Shown here: positions 19,755 through 28,320 of the stretch, in pieces
Layout of the letters: each line of letters opens with the position of its first letter
Position numbering within the stretch: position 1 is the first letter of the stretch
DNA from: JAVKFF01 sp040226215
GTDB lineage: Bacteria; Pseudomonadota; Alphaproteobacteria; DSM-16000; Inquilinaceae
NCBI GenBank assembly: GCA_040226215.1
Contig: JAVKFF010000227.1
Coordinates: 1 to 40,626 of the forward strand
DNA length: 40,626 nucleotides
Reading direction: 5' to 3'
Translations under genes and position numbers: made by a program
The notes under the pieces: model-generated
What the model was told of the DNA's origin: nothing
Databases searched by the model: none
Seen by the model: only the letters and a program-made list of their open reading frames with translations

Positions 19755-20626
19755 GCGCGTTGGCCAGCGTCTCGCGGCTGGGCGCCCGCCTCGGCCTGAA
19801 CGCCCGCACGCTGAGGCGCCAGCCGATGGTCTGGGTCGGCGGCGGGCTGATGCTGGTGCAGGTGCTGCTGGCCCTGGGTGCCCCCGTCCTCGCGCCCTAC
19901 GACCCGCTGGCCCAGGACATCCTGGCCCGCCTGCAGGGGCCGAGCGGGGCGCATTGGCTGGGTACCGACCAGTTCGGGCGCGACGTGCTGTCGCGCATCA
20001 TCTACGGCTACCGCTCCTCGCTCGCCATCGCCGCCAGCGCCGTCGCCATCGCGCTGGTGATCGGCGGTTTCCTCGGCGTCATCGCGGCGGTGAAGGGCGG
20101 CTGGATCGACCGGATCGTCATGCGGCTGATGGACATCCTGTTCGCCTTTCCGATCATCCTGCTGGCGATCGGCATCATCGCCATCCTCGGCCCCGGCCCG
20201 GTCACCACGTCAGTGGCCATCGGCGTCGTCTACATCCCCATCTTCGCCCGCCTGCTGCGCGGGCCGACGCTGGTCATCGCGGCCTCGGAATACGTCGCCG
20301 GCGCGCGGGCGATCGGGGCAGGGACCTCGCGCATCATCGTCAGCCACATCCTGCCCAACCTGATCAGCGTGATCCTGGTGCAGGCCAGCTTGTCATTGTC
20401 CACGGCGATCCTGGTGGAGGCTTCGCTGTCGTTCCTCGGCATCGGCACCCAGCCGCCGGACCCGTCGCTCGGGCGCATGCTGGCGGAGGCGCGCGGCTAC
20501 CTGCTGCTGTCGCCCTGGGATTCGATCTTCTCCGGCGCGGCCATCCTGCTCGTCTCCTTCGGCTTCAACCTGTTCGGGGACGGGCTGCGCGACGCGCTCG
20601 ATCCCCGGCTGCGTGGCAGCGACTGA
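19751..20626 (+). CDS. Dipeptide-type ABC transporter permease, DppC/OppC
   Basis: A 291-residue permease. The DppC pattern is clear: a single N-terminal membrane span (MVWVGGGLMLVQVLLALGAPVLAPYDP) and HWLGTDQFGRDVLSRIIYGYRSSL. The coupling loop EYVAGARAIGAGTSRIIVSHILPN follows, and the protein ends LFGDGLRDALDPRLRGSD. The open frame extends much further upstream, but only the ATG at 19751, overlapping the DppB stop, gives the family N-terminus. Confidence 0.94.
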   Translation: MSALASVSRLGARLGLNARTLRRQPMVWVGGGLMLVQVLLALGAPVLAPYDPLAQDILARLQGPSGAHWLGTDQFGRDVLSRIIYGYRSSLAIAASAVAIALVIGGFLGVIAAVKGGWIDRIVMRLMDILFAFPIILLAIGIIAILGPGPVTTSVAIGVVYIPIFARLLRGPTLVIAASEYVAGARAIGAGTSRIIVSHILPNLISVILVQASLSLSTAILVEASLSFLGIGTQPPDPSLGRMLAEARGYLLLSPWDSIFSGAAILLVSFGFNLFGDGLRDALDPRLRGSD

Positions 20627-20630
20627 GCGG

Positions 20631-21545
20631 GTGAGCGGCGAGGTTTCCGAGGCGGCGGCGGGCCGGCGGCCGGCGGGTTCCTCCCTGCCGCGCGGGGAAG
20701 GGGCGGGTATTGTCGCCTTCGTCGTGGCGCTGGGTTTCGCCGGTTGCATGGACGCGCTGGTCAAGCTGGTGGGCGACCGCGCCGGCCTGGGCGAGGTGAT
20801 GGTCTGGCGCAGCTTCGGGGCGCTTGCCCTGCTGGCGCCGGTCTTGATCCTCGCCGGAAGGTGGCGGCGACTGGTTCCGAGGCGCTGGGGCTTCGTGTTC
20901 CTGCGCGGGGCGCTGCTTGGCATCGGCACGGCGCTGTTCTTCTACGGGCTCGGCGGCCTCACCCTGCCGGTCGCCTATACCATCACCTTCACCATGCCGC
21001 TGATGTTGAGCGCCATGGCCGTCGTCTTCCTCGGCGAGCGCCTGGGGCGACGCAACCTTGCGGCCATCGCGCTCGGCTTCCTCGGGGTGATGGTGGCGCT
21101 CGACGTGCGGCCCTGGGATTTCGACGACAGCGTGCTGAGCTGGCACGCCGCCGCTGCCCTGCTGGCAACCGCACTCTACGCGGCGGCGCTGATGCTGGTG
21201 CGCATCGCCGACCAGGAGGAAACCACCGAGGCCATGGTGACCGGCGCGCTGCTGGCCGGTGGCGCGGTGGCGCTGGTACTGCTGCCATTCGATCCGCTCA
21301 CGTCCTCGGCGCAGGGTGACTGGCTGCTGCTCGCCGGCATCGCGCTTGCCGCGGTGCTGAGCCAGCTCGCCGTCACCCAGGCCTTTCGCTGGGCACCCGC
21401 CACCAGGCTGGCGCCGTTCGAGTACACGGTGATGATCTGGGGCATCCTGTTCGGTGTGCTGATCTGGGGCGACTGGCCGAGTCTCGGCGCCTGCCTTGGC
21501 GGCGGCCTGGTGATCGTCGCCAGCACCATCGCCGTGCACCGCTGA
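20631..21545 (+). CDS. EamA/DMT family transporter
   Basis: A drug/metabolite-superfamily exporter of ~304 residues with about ten hydrophobic helices and two internal EamA repeats. The first repeat includes CMDALVKLVGDRAG, then TLPVAYTITFTMPLMLSAMAVVFLGERLGRR. The second ends WAPATRLAPFEYTVMIWGILFGVLIWGDWPS. Both copies carry the usual xxPxxxxxxxxxxxGE-like segment. The start is uncertain: GTG at 20631 just after the DppC stop, or GTG at 20613 overlapping it. It may be co-transcribed with the peptide transporter. Substrate unknown. Confidence 0.9.
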   Translation: MSGEVSEAAAGRRPAGSSLPRGEGAGIVAFVVALGFAGCMDALVKLVGDRAGLGEVMVWRSFGALALLAPVLILAGRWRRLVPRRWGFVFLRGALLGIGTALFFYGLGGLTLPVAYTITFTMPLMLSAMAVVFLGERLGRRNLAAIALGFLGVMVALDVRPWDFDDSVLSWHAAAALLATALYAAALMLVRIADQEETTEAMVTGALLAGGAVALVLLPFDPLTSSAQGDWLLLAGIALAAVLSQLAVTQAFRWAPATRLAPFEYTVMIWGILFGVLIWGDWPSLGACLGGGLVIVASTIAVHR

Positions 21546-21650
21546 CGGCAGCGGCCCGTTGCGCCGCTCCGGCATCTTTGCGGACCATGTGCGCCCGGGC
21601 TCTCCTAAGCTGCCGATCCGAAAGTTGATCGACTCGCCGGGAAATCTATT

Positions 21651-22080
21651 ATGACGCGTCTTAGCCTGCTCGCCGCCTCTGCCGCCATCGCCACCCTGGC
21701 CGGTGGCGCCGCGTGGGCGCAGTTGCCCGAGACCCTGGTGATCGCGACCGAAGGCGCCTACCCGCCGTGGAACGCCACGCTCAGCGGTGGCACGCTGCAG
21801 GGCTTCGACGTCGACCTCGGCGTCGCCCTGTGCCGGGAACTCGCCATCGACTGCACCTTCGTGGCGCAGGACTGGTCCGGCATCATCCCCGCCCTGCAGG
21901 CCGGGCGCTACGACCTGATCATCGCCTCCATGTCGATCACCGAGGAGCGCGAGGAGGCGGTCGACTTCTCCAACCCCTATGCCGACATCTACCGGCGCTT
22001 CGCGGTGCTGGCGGACAGCCCGCTGCTGGAGCACGCGACCTGGGAGGAGATGCTGCCGGAGCTGCAGGGCGTGCCGGCCG
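21651..22080 (+). pseudogene. Truncated amino-acid-type binding protein (SBP family 3)
   Basis: The first ~143 residues are a normal family 3 periplasmic receptor. A signal peptide (cleavage near AAWAQ) is followed by TLVIATEGAYPPWNATLSGGTLQGFDVDLGVALC, DWSGIIPALQAGRYDLIIASMSITEEREEAVDFSNPY. After about ELQG the frame enters sequence that is clearly the antisense of the neighbouring ATP-grasp-like gene and stops at 22277. The second lobe (about 100 residues) and the expected permease genes are absent. So this is either a real deletion/rearrangement that fused two genes tail to tail, or an assembly chimera. The junction lies around 22060-22110. The fragment is unlikely to bind ligand. Confidence 0.82.
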
Positions 22081-23758
22081 GCGCGAACCGCCGCCACCCG
22101 ACGGCGGATCAGCGAACCGATCGCCTCGCCGATCCGGCCGTCGCTCTCGACATAGTAGGGCATGTAGGGCAGGCGCGAGGCGGCGAACAGCAGGCGCATA
22201 TTGGCATCGATCTCGAAGATGATCGGCCGGCCGTCCTCCAGATAGCCGAAATCCATGCCGCAGATGTCCACACCTGAACACGCCAGCCGCTCGGCGAGCC
22301 GCTGCCGCACCGGCTCCGGGACGTGGTTCTCGAAATCGAGCAGGAAGGCGCGGTCCTCCTCCAGGAAGCGCCGGTCCTTGACCAGCACGTCCTGCCGATA
22401 GCGGTCGTTGTTCGGGCCCGGCCCATGCGTGGTCCAGGACGGGAAGCGGAAGGAGGAGACCGGCAGGACATCGCCATCGACCCAGACGACGCGGTAGGCG
22501 ACGGCCCGCCCGGCCCAGTCGGGACGGCAGGGATGGTACTGGATGGCGTAAAGCGGCGTCCCGGGACGGCTGGCGAGATCGGCGGCCAGCGCCGCGCGGT
22601 CGGCAAGCAGTTCCGCCCCCAGGCCGCGCTGAGAATTGGTCGGCCGGATGATGACCGGGTAGTCGAAGCTGGCCTCGATCCGGTCGATCGTCTCGTCGAT
22701 ATGGCCGGCGTAGCCGGCGATCCGTTCGGTGCGCGGAAAGACGACGTCGTCGCGCCCGCCATGGATCCGGTAGTTCGCCTCGCGGCTCAGCGCCAGGGTC
22801 TGGCGGGGATGGTTCAGGACCGCGCAGGAGGCGTCCGACAGCAGGCGGTCGAGTCGCTCGAGAAAATCGGCGGGCCGATTGTCGTTGAAGGCGAAATTGC
22901 ACAATACGGCGTCGGGCTGCGCGTCGCGAAACGCTTCCGGGAAACTCTGGGCATTAAAGATGCCATGCGAGAGGGCGATCCCGGTGAGATCGAGCTGGCT
23001 TGCGTAGTTGGCGCCGCCCAGCGTGTTGGCGACGCTTGGCTTCTGCATCGCCGGGATGCTGTGCGACATGAAGTCGGTGAGCGCGAGCAGCCTCAATTCC
23101 GCCGCGTCGTGGGGGTCGATGGCGATGATCGGAAAACGGTTGATGGCGGCCAGCGTTACCCGGCGCGCTTCCTCGCTCCGGCCGACGGCGTTGAGCCGGG
23201 CGCTCGCCTCCACCAGCAGTTCCACGTCAGGGTCGCCCGCATTGACCAGGTCGACCAGTATGGCGGCGGCTTCGGACTTGGCGCCGATCTCGTGCAGGAT
23301 GTGGCCATGGTGCGGCGATGCGCGGCGGTCGCCCGGCCGCGGCTGAGGCGGCGCCAGATCGCGTCATGAGACGGCATGCTGGGGAGCCGTTTCAGGGCCA
23401 GGCCGAGCGCGATGCTGTCGCCCAGGTCATGGCGCAGGTTGAGGATCGCCAGCAGCACCTCGACCACCATCGGCCGGTCGTCGAGCAGCCTGGCGGCGCT
23501 CTGCTTGGCGCGCAGCAGGCGGAAGTCATGCGGCGCGGCGGCCAGATGCCGGTCCAGCAGCCCATAGGCCTCGACTTTCCGGCCCCGTCCCGCGGCGGCC
23601 AGGGCGCGCATGGCGACCAGATGAATGTCTGCGCCCGGCAGATCCTGCAGCAGCGCGTCCGCGTCGGCGTGCCGGCCTTCCAGCAGGGCGCGCCGGGCTT
23701 CGGACCGGAGATCGACTGCCGTCCAGTCCCCTTGGGCCGTCACGCCATCTGGATGCAT
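22081..23758 (-). pseudogene. TPR-like plus ATP-grasp-like protein gene, frameshifted and 3'-truncated
   Basis: The N-terminal part (from ATG at 23758) is a helical-repeat region: LRSEARRALLEGRHADADALLQDLPG, LRAKQSAARLLDDRPMVVEVLLAILNLRHDLGD. Around 23300-23350 the sensible reading changes frame: GHILHEIGAKSEAAAILVDLV continues in the frame that then encodes ARLNAVGRSEEARRVTLAAI. The rest resembles an ATP-grasp ligase: FDYPVIIRPTNSQRGLGAELL, then YAIQYHPC, VDICGMDFGYLEDGRPIIFEIDANMR. The last two are the metal/ATP-binding strands. After LIRRRVAAV the frame runs into the antisense of the truncated binding protein with no native stop. Two defects in one gene argue for decay or assembly error. 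Function of the intact parent is unknown. Confidence 0.72.
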
Positions 23759-24139
23759 CGCCACCGTTGTCTCCGCCAACTCTCGCGATCTCCCCCTCAC
23801 GCCTCACGCGCCCCAGGTCGCCACCCAGGTGGACACTCGGCCCGCGGGCGCGCACTGGCACCGGATAGGCCGATGGAACTCGCGCGCCACTCGGTTGTTA
23901 CTCGGTTGTTACAGGGACGCCCGATCCGTCTTGTCGGTCCATCCCGCCGGGCCCAGCCTCATGTCCGAGCCGGATTTGGTTCCGAGGCGGATCATAAGCC
24001 AGATCGCGCCGGATGGCGAAGCCACGCAGGACCGACCCCGCTCGAGGGCGGGTCATCCCGGCCACATTGGCGCTCAACTTGGCCGATAGCCTTCGGCTGA
24101 ATTTCGCCTAACCAGGCGCGAGAAGGAAGGATGATGAAT
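23759..24139. other. Intergenic region upstream of the VWA gene
   Basis: About 380 bases with no supported gene. It holds a short exact direct repeat (23889-23910) and the leader of the VWA gene. No confident promoter was found. Confidence 0.5.
23889..23910. repeat. Two exact copies of an 11-bp direct repeat
   Basis: ACTCGGTTGTT occurs twice in immediate succession, followed by AC. It could be a slippage duplication or tandem activator half-sites for the VWA gene ~230 bases downstream. Confidence 0.5.
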
Positions 24140-26953
24140 ATGCACTCAATCGCCATCGCGGCGCGGCTGTCGAAGCTGCGGAACGTTCTGCTGGCGGGCG
24201 CCGCCGTGAGCCTGGCTGCCGCCGCTCCCGACACTCGGGCGCAGGACGAGGACTGGAACCCACCGCTGGCGATCATCGTCGACCTGTCCGGCAGCATGCG
24301 CCTCGACGCCCCGGCGCGCGGCCAGGGCGGCACGCGGATCGAGCGGGCAATGGAGATCGTCGGCGCGCTGGAGGGGGACTGGCCGTCTGACCGGCCGCTG
24401 GGCCTGCTGGCCTTCGGCAGCCAGGACCGGCGCGATTGCGGCGACATCTCGGTGCTGGCCGATCCCGAGGCGGCGGAAAGCGCAGCCTTCGTCGATCTCC
24501 TCGACCCGCTGACGCCGATCGGCCGCTCGCCGGTCAGCAACGCCGTCCGGCAGGCCGCCGAAACCATCGACTGGCGTGACGGCCCTGGCGACCTGGTGCT
24601 GATCACCGACAGCATCGACACCTGCGCCGCCGATCCGTGCCGCTTCGCCGACATGGTGGCCGACCTGAACGAGGACGAGGACGGTGCCAGCGATCTGACC
24701 ATTCACGTGGTCGACCTCGGCGTGCCGGCGCAGGACGCCGAGGCGGTCGCGTGCCTGGCGCAGTCGACGGGCGGTCTCTACCTCGACGGCTATGACAGCC
24801 GCACGGTGCCGGAGCTGCTGACCGCGATGGTCGAGAAGGCGGCGCCGGAGACGCCGGAGGCTCCGGCGCCCGAGCCGGCGCCGAGCTTCCAGGTGTCGGT
24901 CAACGCGCTGGGGGCCGAGACCGAACAGCCGCTTGGCGGCACGGTCGCCTGGCGCGTGGTCGACGCCGACAGCGGCGAGACCCAGAACTTCCCCTCCGAC
25001 GACGCCTCCCTGACGCTGCCGCTGACGGCGGGGCGCTACATCGTCAGCGCCGTGCAGGGTGAGGCGCGCGGCACGGCCCAGATCGATGTGGGCGAGGGGA
25101 CGGCCACCAGCTTCAACCTGATCGTCCAGCCACCCACGCCTTCCGCCCGACTTTCCGCTCCGACCGAGTTCCCCGCGGGCTCGTCCGTCCAGGTGGTCTG
25201 GGAAGGACCCGGCGATCAGGCCGACCGCATCACCCTGGCGCGGATCGGCGCTCCGGCTGAGGAGTGGCTGACCTCCGCACCGGTCATGGCCGGCAGCCCG
25301 CTGCGCCTGGAGACACCGCCCTTCGCCGGCGCCTACGAGATCCGCTACTTCGGCGGCAACAGCCGCAATATCCTGGCCAGCCTGCCCGTGGCGCTGACGC
25401 CGGCGACCGAACAGGTCTCGCTGAACGCGCCGGGCTTCGCCTTCGCGGGTAGCGACCTGACCGTCGGCTGGGAAGGCCCCAACCGGCAGGGCGATCTCGT
25501 CACCATCGTGCCGGCGGGTGCGCAGGATGGCCAGCGCGGCCCCTATGTCGCCGATGCCGCGCAGGGCGGCCCGGCCGTCTTTCCACTGCCGACACAGCCC
25601 GGCCAGTACGAGGTCCGCTATCTGGCATCCGGGCACGGCCGTACCCTGGCCTCCTCGCCGCTGACCATCTCGCAGATCGCCACCAGCCTGAACGTGCCGC
25701 AGGGCACGGTGAGGCCGGGCCAGAACGCCCAGGTCACCTGGCAGGGCAGCGCCCAGCCCGGCGACTACATCTATATCGTGCCGCAGGGCCAGGGCATCGA
25801 CCAGGCGGTTTCCCGCGTTCAGGTCGGCCAGGGCTCGACGGCTCAGATCCCGCTGCCGCAGCAACCCGGCGAGTACGAACTGCGCTATGTCGACCAGCAG
25901 TCCGGGCAGATCCTCTCCGCCCTGCCGGTGATCCTTGGCGCGGTGGCCGGTGGCATGGCGCTGATGGAGGGCGACTCCGGCGACAGCGACGCCGCGGCCT
26001 CGACGACCAGCGAGGCGGCGGCGGAATCCGACGCCACCGGCACGCAGGCCGAGACCGCCGCGGAAGCCGAGGCGGAGGCTGAGGCACCCCCCGCCGAGGA
26101 GAGCACGCCCAGTGCGGAGGCGGATGAGGCCGAGCCGGCCGAGGAGGCGCCGATCGAGGATGCCGAGACGGCGCCCGCCGAGTCCGGCGAGGAGCCGGTG
26201 GCGGCGGAACCTGCCGAGGATGCTCCCGAGGAAGAGGCTCCGGCTGAGGCGGCGCCTACCGAGGATACTCCCGCTGAGGCAGAGGCTGAGGCCGAGGCCG
26301 AGGCAGAGGCCGAGGCAGAAGCAGAGGCAGAGGCAGAGGCAGAGGCAGAGGCAGAGGCTGAGGCTGAGGCTGAGGCTGAGGAGGCTCCAGCTGAGGAGCC
26401 GCCCGCTGAAGAGGCTCCGGCCGAGGAGGCACCGGTAGAGGAGACGCCTGCCGAGGAGGCTCCGGCCGAGGAGGCGCCGGTGGAGGAGACGCCTGCCGAG
26501 GAGGCTCCGGCCGAAGAGGCGCCGGTGGAGGAGACGCCAGCCGAGGAGGCGCCCGCTGAGGACGCTCCGGCTGAGGAAGCACCGGTAGAAGAGACGCCTG
26601 TTGAGGAGGCACCGGTAGAGGAGGCTCCGGTAGAGGAGACTCCAGCCGAGGAGGCTCCGGTCGAGGAAGCGCCTGTCGAGGAAGCGCCGACTGAGGTGGC
26701 GCCCGAGCTCGGCCTGACAGCGCCGTCCAGCGTTGCCGCCGGGACGACCTTCCCGGTCGAGATCAGTGGTCCGCCGGAAGGCGCCACCGGCACCATCGTG
26801 CTGGCGCCGGCCGGTGGAGAGCCGATCGGCTCCGCCGAGATCACCGGCGGCGGCGCCTTCCAGCTCGGCGCGCCGACGCAGCCCGGTCAGTACACGCTGA
26901 CCTATCGGGGCGCCGACGGCACGGAAGTCGCCGTGGAACTGACCGTCGAATAG
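24140..26953 (+). CDS. Exported VWA-domain protein with Ig-like repeats and Ala/Glu-rich repeat linker
   Basis: About 937 residues. A signal peptide ends near DTRAQ (residue ~34). The von Willebrand A domain (about 40-235) has a complete-looking MIDAS: Asp48-x-Ser50-x-Ser52 (DLSGS), Thr125 and Asp157 in LITDSIDTC. About 250-600 holds a PEGA-like segment and three Ig-like repeats, each opening L(S/N)APxxxxxGSxxxVxWEGP or similar and closing QPG(Q/E)YExRY. Residues ~615-850 are a low-complexity Ala/Glu/Pro linker, and a fourth Ig-like repeat (QPGQYTLTYRG) closes the protein. ATG at 24140 is chosen because GGAAGG lies 9 bases upstream. It is probably a periplasmic or surface protein binding a partner through the metal site. 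An intrinsic terminator follows. Confidence 0.88.
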   Translation: MHSIAIAARLSKLRNVLLAGAAVSLAAAAPDTRAQDEDWNPPLAIIVDLSGSMRLDAPARGQGGTRIERAMEIVGALEGDWPSDRPLGLLAFGSQDRRDCGDISVLADPEAAESAAFVDLLDPLTPIGRSPVSNAVRQAAETIDWRDGPGDLVLITDSIDTCAADPCRFADMVADLNEDEDGASDLTIHVVDLGVPAQDAEAVACLAQSTGGLYLDGYDSRTVPELLTAMVEKAAPETPEAPAPEPAPSFQVSVNALGAETEQPLGGTVAWRVVDADSGETQNFPSDDASLTLPLTAGRYIVSAVQGEARGTAQIDVGEGTATSFNLIVQPPTPSARLSAPTEFPAGSSVQVVWEGPGDQADRITLARIGAPAEEWLTSAPVMAGSPLRLETPPFAGAYEIRYFGGNSRNILASLPVALTPATEQVSLNAPGFAFAGSDLTVGWEGPNRQGDLVTIVPAGAQDGQRGPYVADAAQGGPAVFPLPTQPGQYEVRYLASGHGRTLASSPLTISQIATSLNVPQGTVRPGQNAQVTWQGSAQPGDYIYIVPQGQGIDQAVSRVQVGQGSTAQIPLPQQPGEYELRYVDQQSGQILSALPVILGAVAGGMALMEGDSGDSDAAASTTSEAAAESDATGTQAETAAEAEAEAEAPPAEESTPSAEADEAEPAEEAPIEDAETAPAESGEEPVAAEPAEDAPEEEAPAEAAPTEDTPAEAEAEAEAEAEAEAEAEAEAEAEAEAEAEAEAEAEEAPAEEPPAEEAPAEEAPVEETPAEEAPAEEAPVEETPAEEAPAEEAPVEETPAEEAPAEDAPAEEAPVEETPVEEAPVEEAPVEETPAEEAPVEEAPVEEAPTEVAPELGLTAPSSVAAGTTFPVEISGPPEGATGTIVLAPAGGEPIGSAEITGGGAFQLGAPTQPGQYTLTYRGADGTEVAVELTVE
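26276..26377 (+). repeat. 17-unit GAGGCN hexanucleotide microsatellite inside the VWA gene
   Basis: Seventeen consecutive 6-bp units (one GAAGCA variant) encode an uninterrupted Glu-Ala repeat. Each unit is in frame, so gain or loss changes linker length without a frameshift. Downstream to ~26700 there is a longer-period repeat encoding variants of EEAPAEEAPVEETPA. Confidence 0.9.
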
Positions 26954-26974
26954 GGACGACGGCGCTAGAATAAG

Positions 26975-27006
26975 AAAAGGCGGCGTCCCTAGGGTCGCCG
27001 CCTTTT
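26975..27006. terminator. Bidirectional intrinsic terminator
   Basis: AAAAGGCGGCG (26975-26985) pairs perfectly with CGCCGCCTTTT (26996-27006) around a 10-base loop. The A tract on one side and T tract on the other allow termination in both directions. It lies between the ends of the convergent VWA gene and the small minus-strand gene. Confidence 0.9.
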
Positions 27007-27031
27007 CCTTGTACGCCAGCCGGATGGCGTG

Positions 27032-27313
27032 TCAGGTCGCCTGCGCGTCCAGATCCCTGAGAGCCTGGTCGATCGACTTCAGGAGATCGTCCCGGGCGCC
27101 ACCCTCCCCAGGCTGGTCGCTTTCGCCCTTTTCGCGGTCGGGTGGCAGGCTGCCGCGGATTTCCTTGCGCCAGGCGGCGAGGATCTCGCGCTTCTGGCCG
27201 ACGTCGAGGGTGGGGGCGCCCAGAACCTCCGCCGGCGATCCGAAATCGCCGGACAGGTAGAGGCGCGTGCCGTCCGTCAACCGCGATTCGTCGATCCTGT
27301 CCTTGTTGGTCAT
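27032..27313 (-). CDS. Small conserved-looking hypothetical protein
   Basis: A 93-residue soluble, charged protein beginning MTNKDRIDESRLTDGTRLYL. The middle PAEVLGAPTLDVGQKREILAAWRKEIRG looks helical; a Pro/Asp/Glu-rich linker and a final helix DDLLKSIDQALRDLDA follow. I recall similar short proteins annotated only as hypothetical in alphaproteobacteria, but cannot name a family. The start at 27313 is supported by AAGGAGA upstream. A GGAAC-N17-TGTT element ~125 bases upstream suggests control by the general stress sigma factor. Confidence 0.75.
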   Translation of the reverse strand: MTNKDRIDESRLTDGTRLYLSGDFGSPAEVLGAPTLDVGQKREILAAWRKEIRGSLPPDREKGESDQPGEGGARDDLLKSIDQALRDLDAQAT

Positions 27314-27438
27314 CCTGACTCTCCTTAGCGCTGCCGCATTCGGCGTTGCGCCACGTCCCTCCAGTTTGGACGCGCGCATCGCGAGTCAAGCAGCCTTTGT
27401 CGGTTGGGTCCTGTCGGGCATCGCCCGTCGACCCGTCA

Positions 27439-27464
27439 AACACACCGGCGCGACGGCAGGTTCC
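27439..27464 (-). promoter_or_regulatory. Possible EcfG-type promoter for the small minus-strand gene
   Basis: On the minus strand GGAAC (27464-27460) is followed after 17 bases by TGTT (27442-27439). The alphaproteobacterial EcfG consensus is GGAAC-N16/17-CGTT, so the -10 differs by one base. It diverges from the better EcfG-type site at 27492. Confidence 0.45.
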
Positions 27465-27491
27465 GCATGCCCGTCCGGCGCCGACGCCCAG

Positions 27492-27517
27492 GGAACAAGA
27501 CGACCGCTTGATGCGTT
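27492..27517 (+). promoter_or_regulatory. EcfG-type general stress response promoter
   Basis: GGAAC (27492-27496), 17-base spacer, CGTT (27514-27517) matches the consensus for the alphaproteobacterial extracytoplasmic sigma factor EcfG. It lies 25 bases before the small membrane protein start, ideal spacing for a short leader with the AAGGAGG ribosome binding site. Confidence 0.75.
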
Positions 27518-27541
27518 GAATCCGGCGTTAAGGAGGTGACC

Positions 27542-27793
27542 ATGACACGCGCACACCGCAGGGCCGTGGGCCCGTGGCGTCGGTGGTATTTCCGCGGCTG
27601 GATCGCGATGACGATCATCGTCGCCGCGCTCGTCGCCGTCTTCGCGCCGTTCACCACCGACGGATCCGGCGGCACGACGACCGTGGGTGTCGTCATTCCG
27701 CCGCTGCTGATCATCGGGGTGGGTTTCGGCATCGCCTGGCTTGTGGCGCTGATCCTGTCCCGGCGCAAGGACCCCACCACGCCCGACACCTGA
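27542..27793 (+). CDS. Small two-span membrane protein, probable stress-response gene
   Basis: An 83-residue protein with two hydrophobic segments, about residues 20-38 (IAMTIIVAALVAVFAPF) and 48-71 (VGVVIPPLLIIGVGFGIAWLVALIL). The N-terminus is basic and Trp-rich and the short tail RRKDPTTPDT is charged. The family is not recognised. ATG at 27542 follows an excellent AAGGAGG. It is directly downstream of an EcfG-type promoter and 30 bases before the SpoIIAA-like gene, so both probably belong to the general stress regulon. Confidence 0.78.
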   Translation: MTRAHRRAVGPWRRWYFRGWIAMTIIVAALVAVFAPFTTDGSGGTTTVGVVIPPLLIIGVGFGIAWLVALILSRRKDPTTPDT

Positions 27794-27823
27794 ACCCGAT
27801 CGAAAGGAAAGAAGGGCAACGCC

Positions 27824-28192
27824 ATGATGAGCCTGAGCCAGGAAGCCGATGGCGATGTTATTCGGCTCGACGTTTCCGGCACCCTGACGCGCGAGGACTA
27901 CGACGCGATCCTGCCGTCGCTGGAGGCGATGCTGGACGCCGAGGACAGGAGCCGCATCCTCATCGTGCTCGACGATTTCGAGGGCTGGGAGGTGTCCTCG
28001 CTTTGGGAGGACCTGAAATTCGATCTCCGTCACCGCAAGAGCTTCGAGCGCATCGCCGTGGTCGGCGAGGGCGCCATGGCGAAATGGGGCACCGAGCTGT
28101 CGGGCCTTCTCTTCAGTGGCGAAACCGCGTTCTTCGATCGCGACGAGCTCAGTGAAGCCCGGCAGTGGCTTGCGCCGCGCAGGGCCGCCTAG
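27824..28192 (+). CDS. SpoIIAA-like (STAS-fold) protein
   Basis: A 122-residue cytoplasmic protein matching the SpoIIAA-like family. Recognisable segments are VIRLDVSGTLTREDYDAILP, ILIVLDDFEGWEVSSLWEDLKFDLRHRKSFERIAVVGEGAMAKWG and FFDRDELSEARQWL. The DFEGW and KWG motifs are typical. These STAS-related proteins have no established biochemical role and are found scattered in stress-related contexts. A GAAGGG ribosome binding site precedes two in-frame ATGs (27824, 27827). It is probably co-transcribed with the small membrane protein from the EcfG-type promoter. Confidence 0.9.
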   Translation: MMSLSQEADGDVIRLDVSGTLTREDYDAILPSLEAMLDAEDRSRILIVLDDFEGWEVSSLWEDLKFDLRHRKSFERIAVVGEGAMAKWGTELSGLLFSGETAFFDRDELSEARQWLAPRRAA

Positions 28193-28279
28193 GAACACGG
28201 CGGATAGGCGAGACTCGCGGCCACGGCGGGCCACAAGTGCGGCGTTGACATTGCCTCGGCACCTTGACCATTCTTCGAT

Positions 28280-28299
28280 AAGTATCCAACGGGTTACTT
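28280..28299. promoter_or_regulatory. Putative TetR operator 1, before the TctC-type gene
   Basis: AAGTATCCAACGGGTTACTT is an imperfect palindrome with 7 of 8 outer pairs matching. It is 17/20 identical to the site at 35454-35473, and the preceding CGATA is also shared. It lies 22 bases upstream of the binding-protein start, so occupancy would block transcription. The TetR gene at 34784 is the natural candidate regulator. Confidence 0.7.
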
Positions 28300-28320
28300 T
28301 TAGCAGTTGAGGAGGAGGCA

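Noticed and set aside
20565..22080. Minus-strand continuation of the ATP-grasp-like open frame into the EamA and dppC region
   Set aside because: From ~22080 downwards it is antisense to the truncated binding protein, the EamA transporter and the end of dppC, and loses all ATP-grasp character. The open frame persists by composition only.
28245..28269. TTGACA and TTGACC as -35 boxes of the tctC promoter
   Set aside because: Neither is 16-18 bases from the GATAAG element at 28277-28282 nor from any other good -10, so no promoter was assigned.
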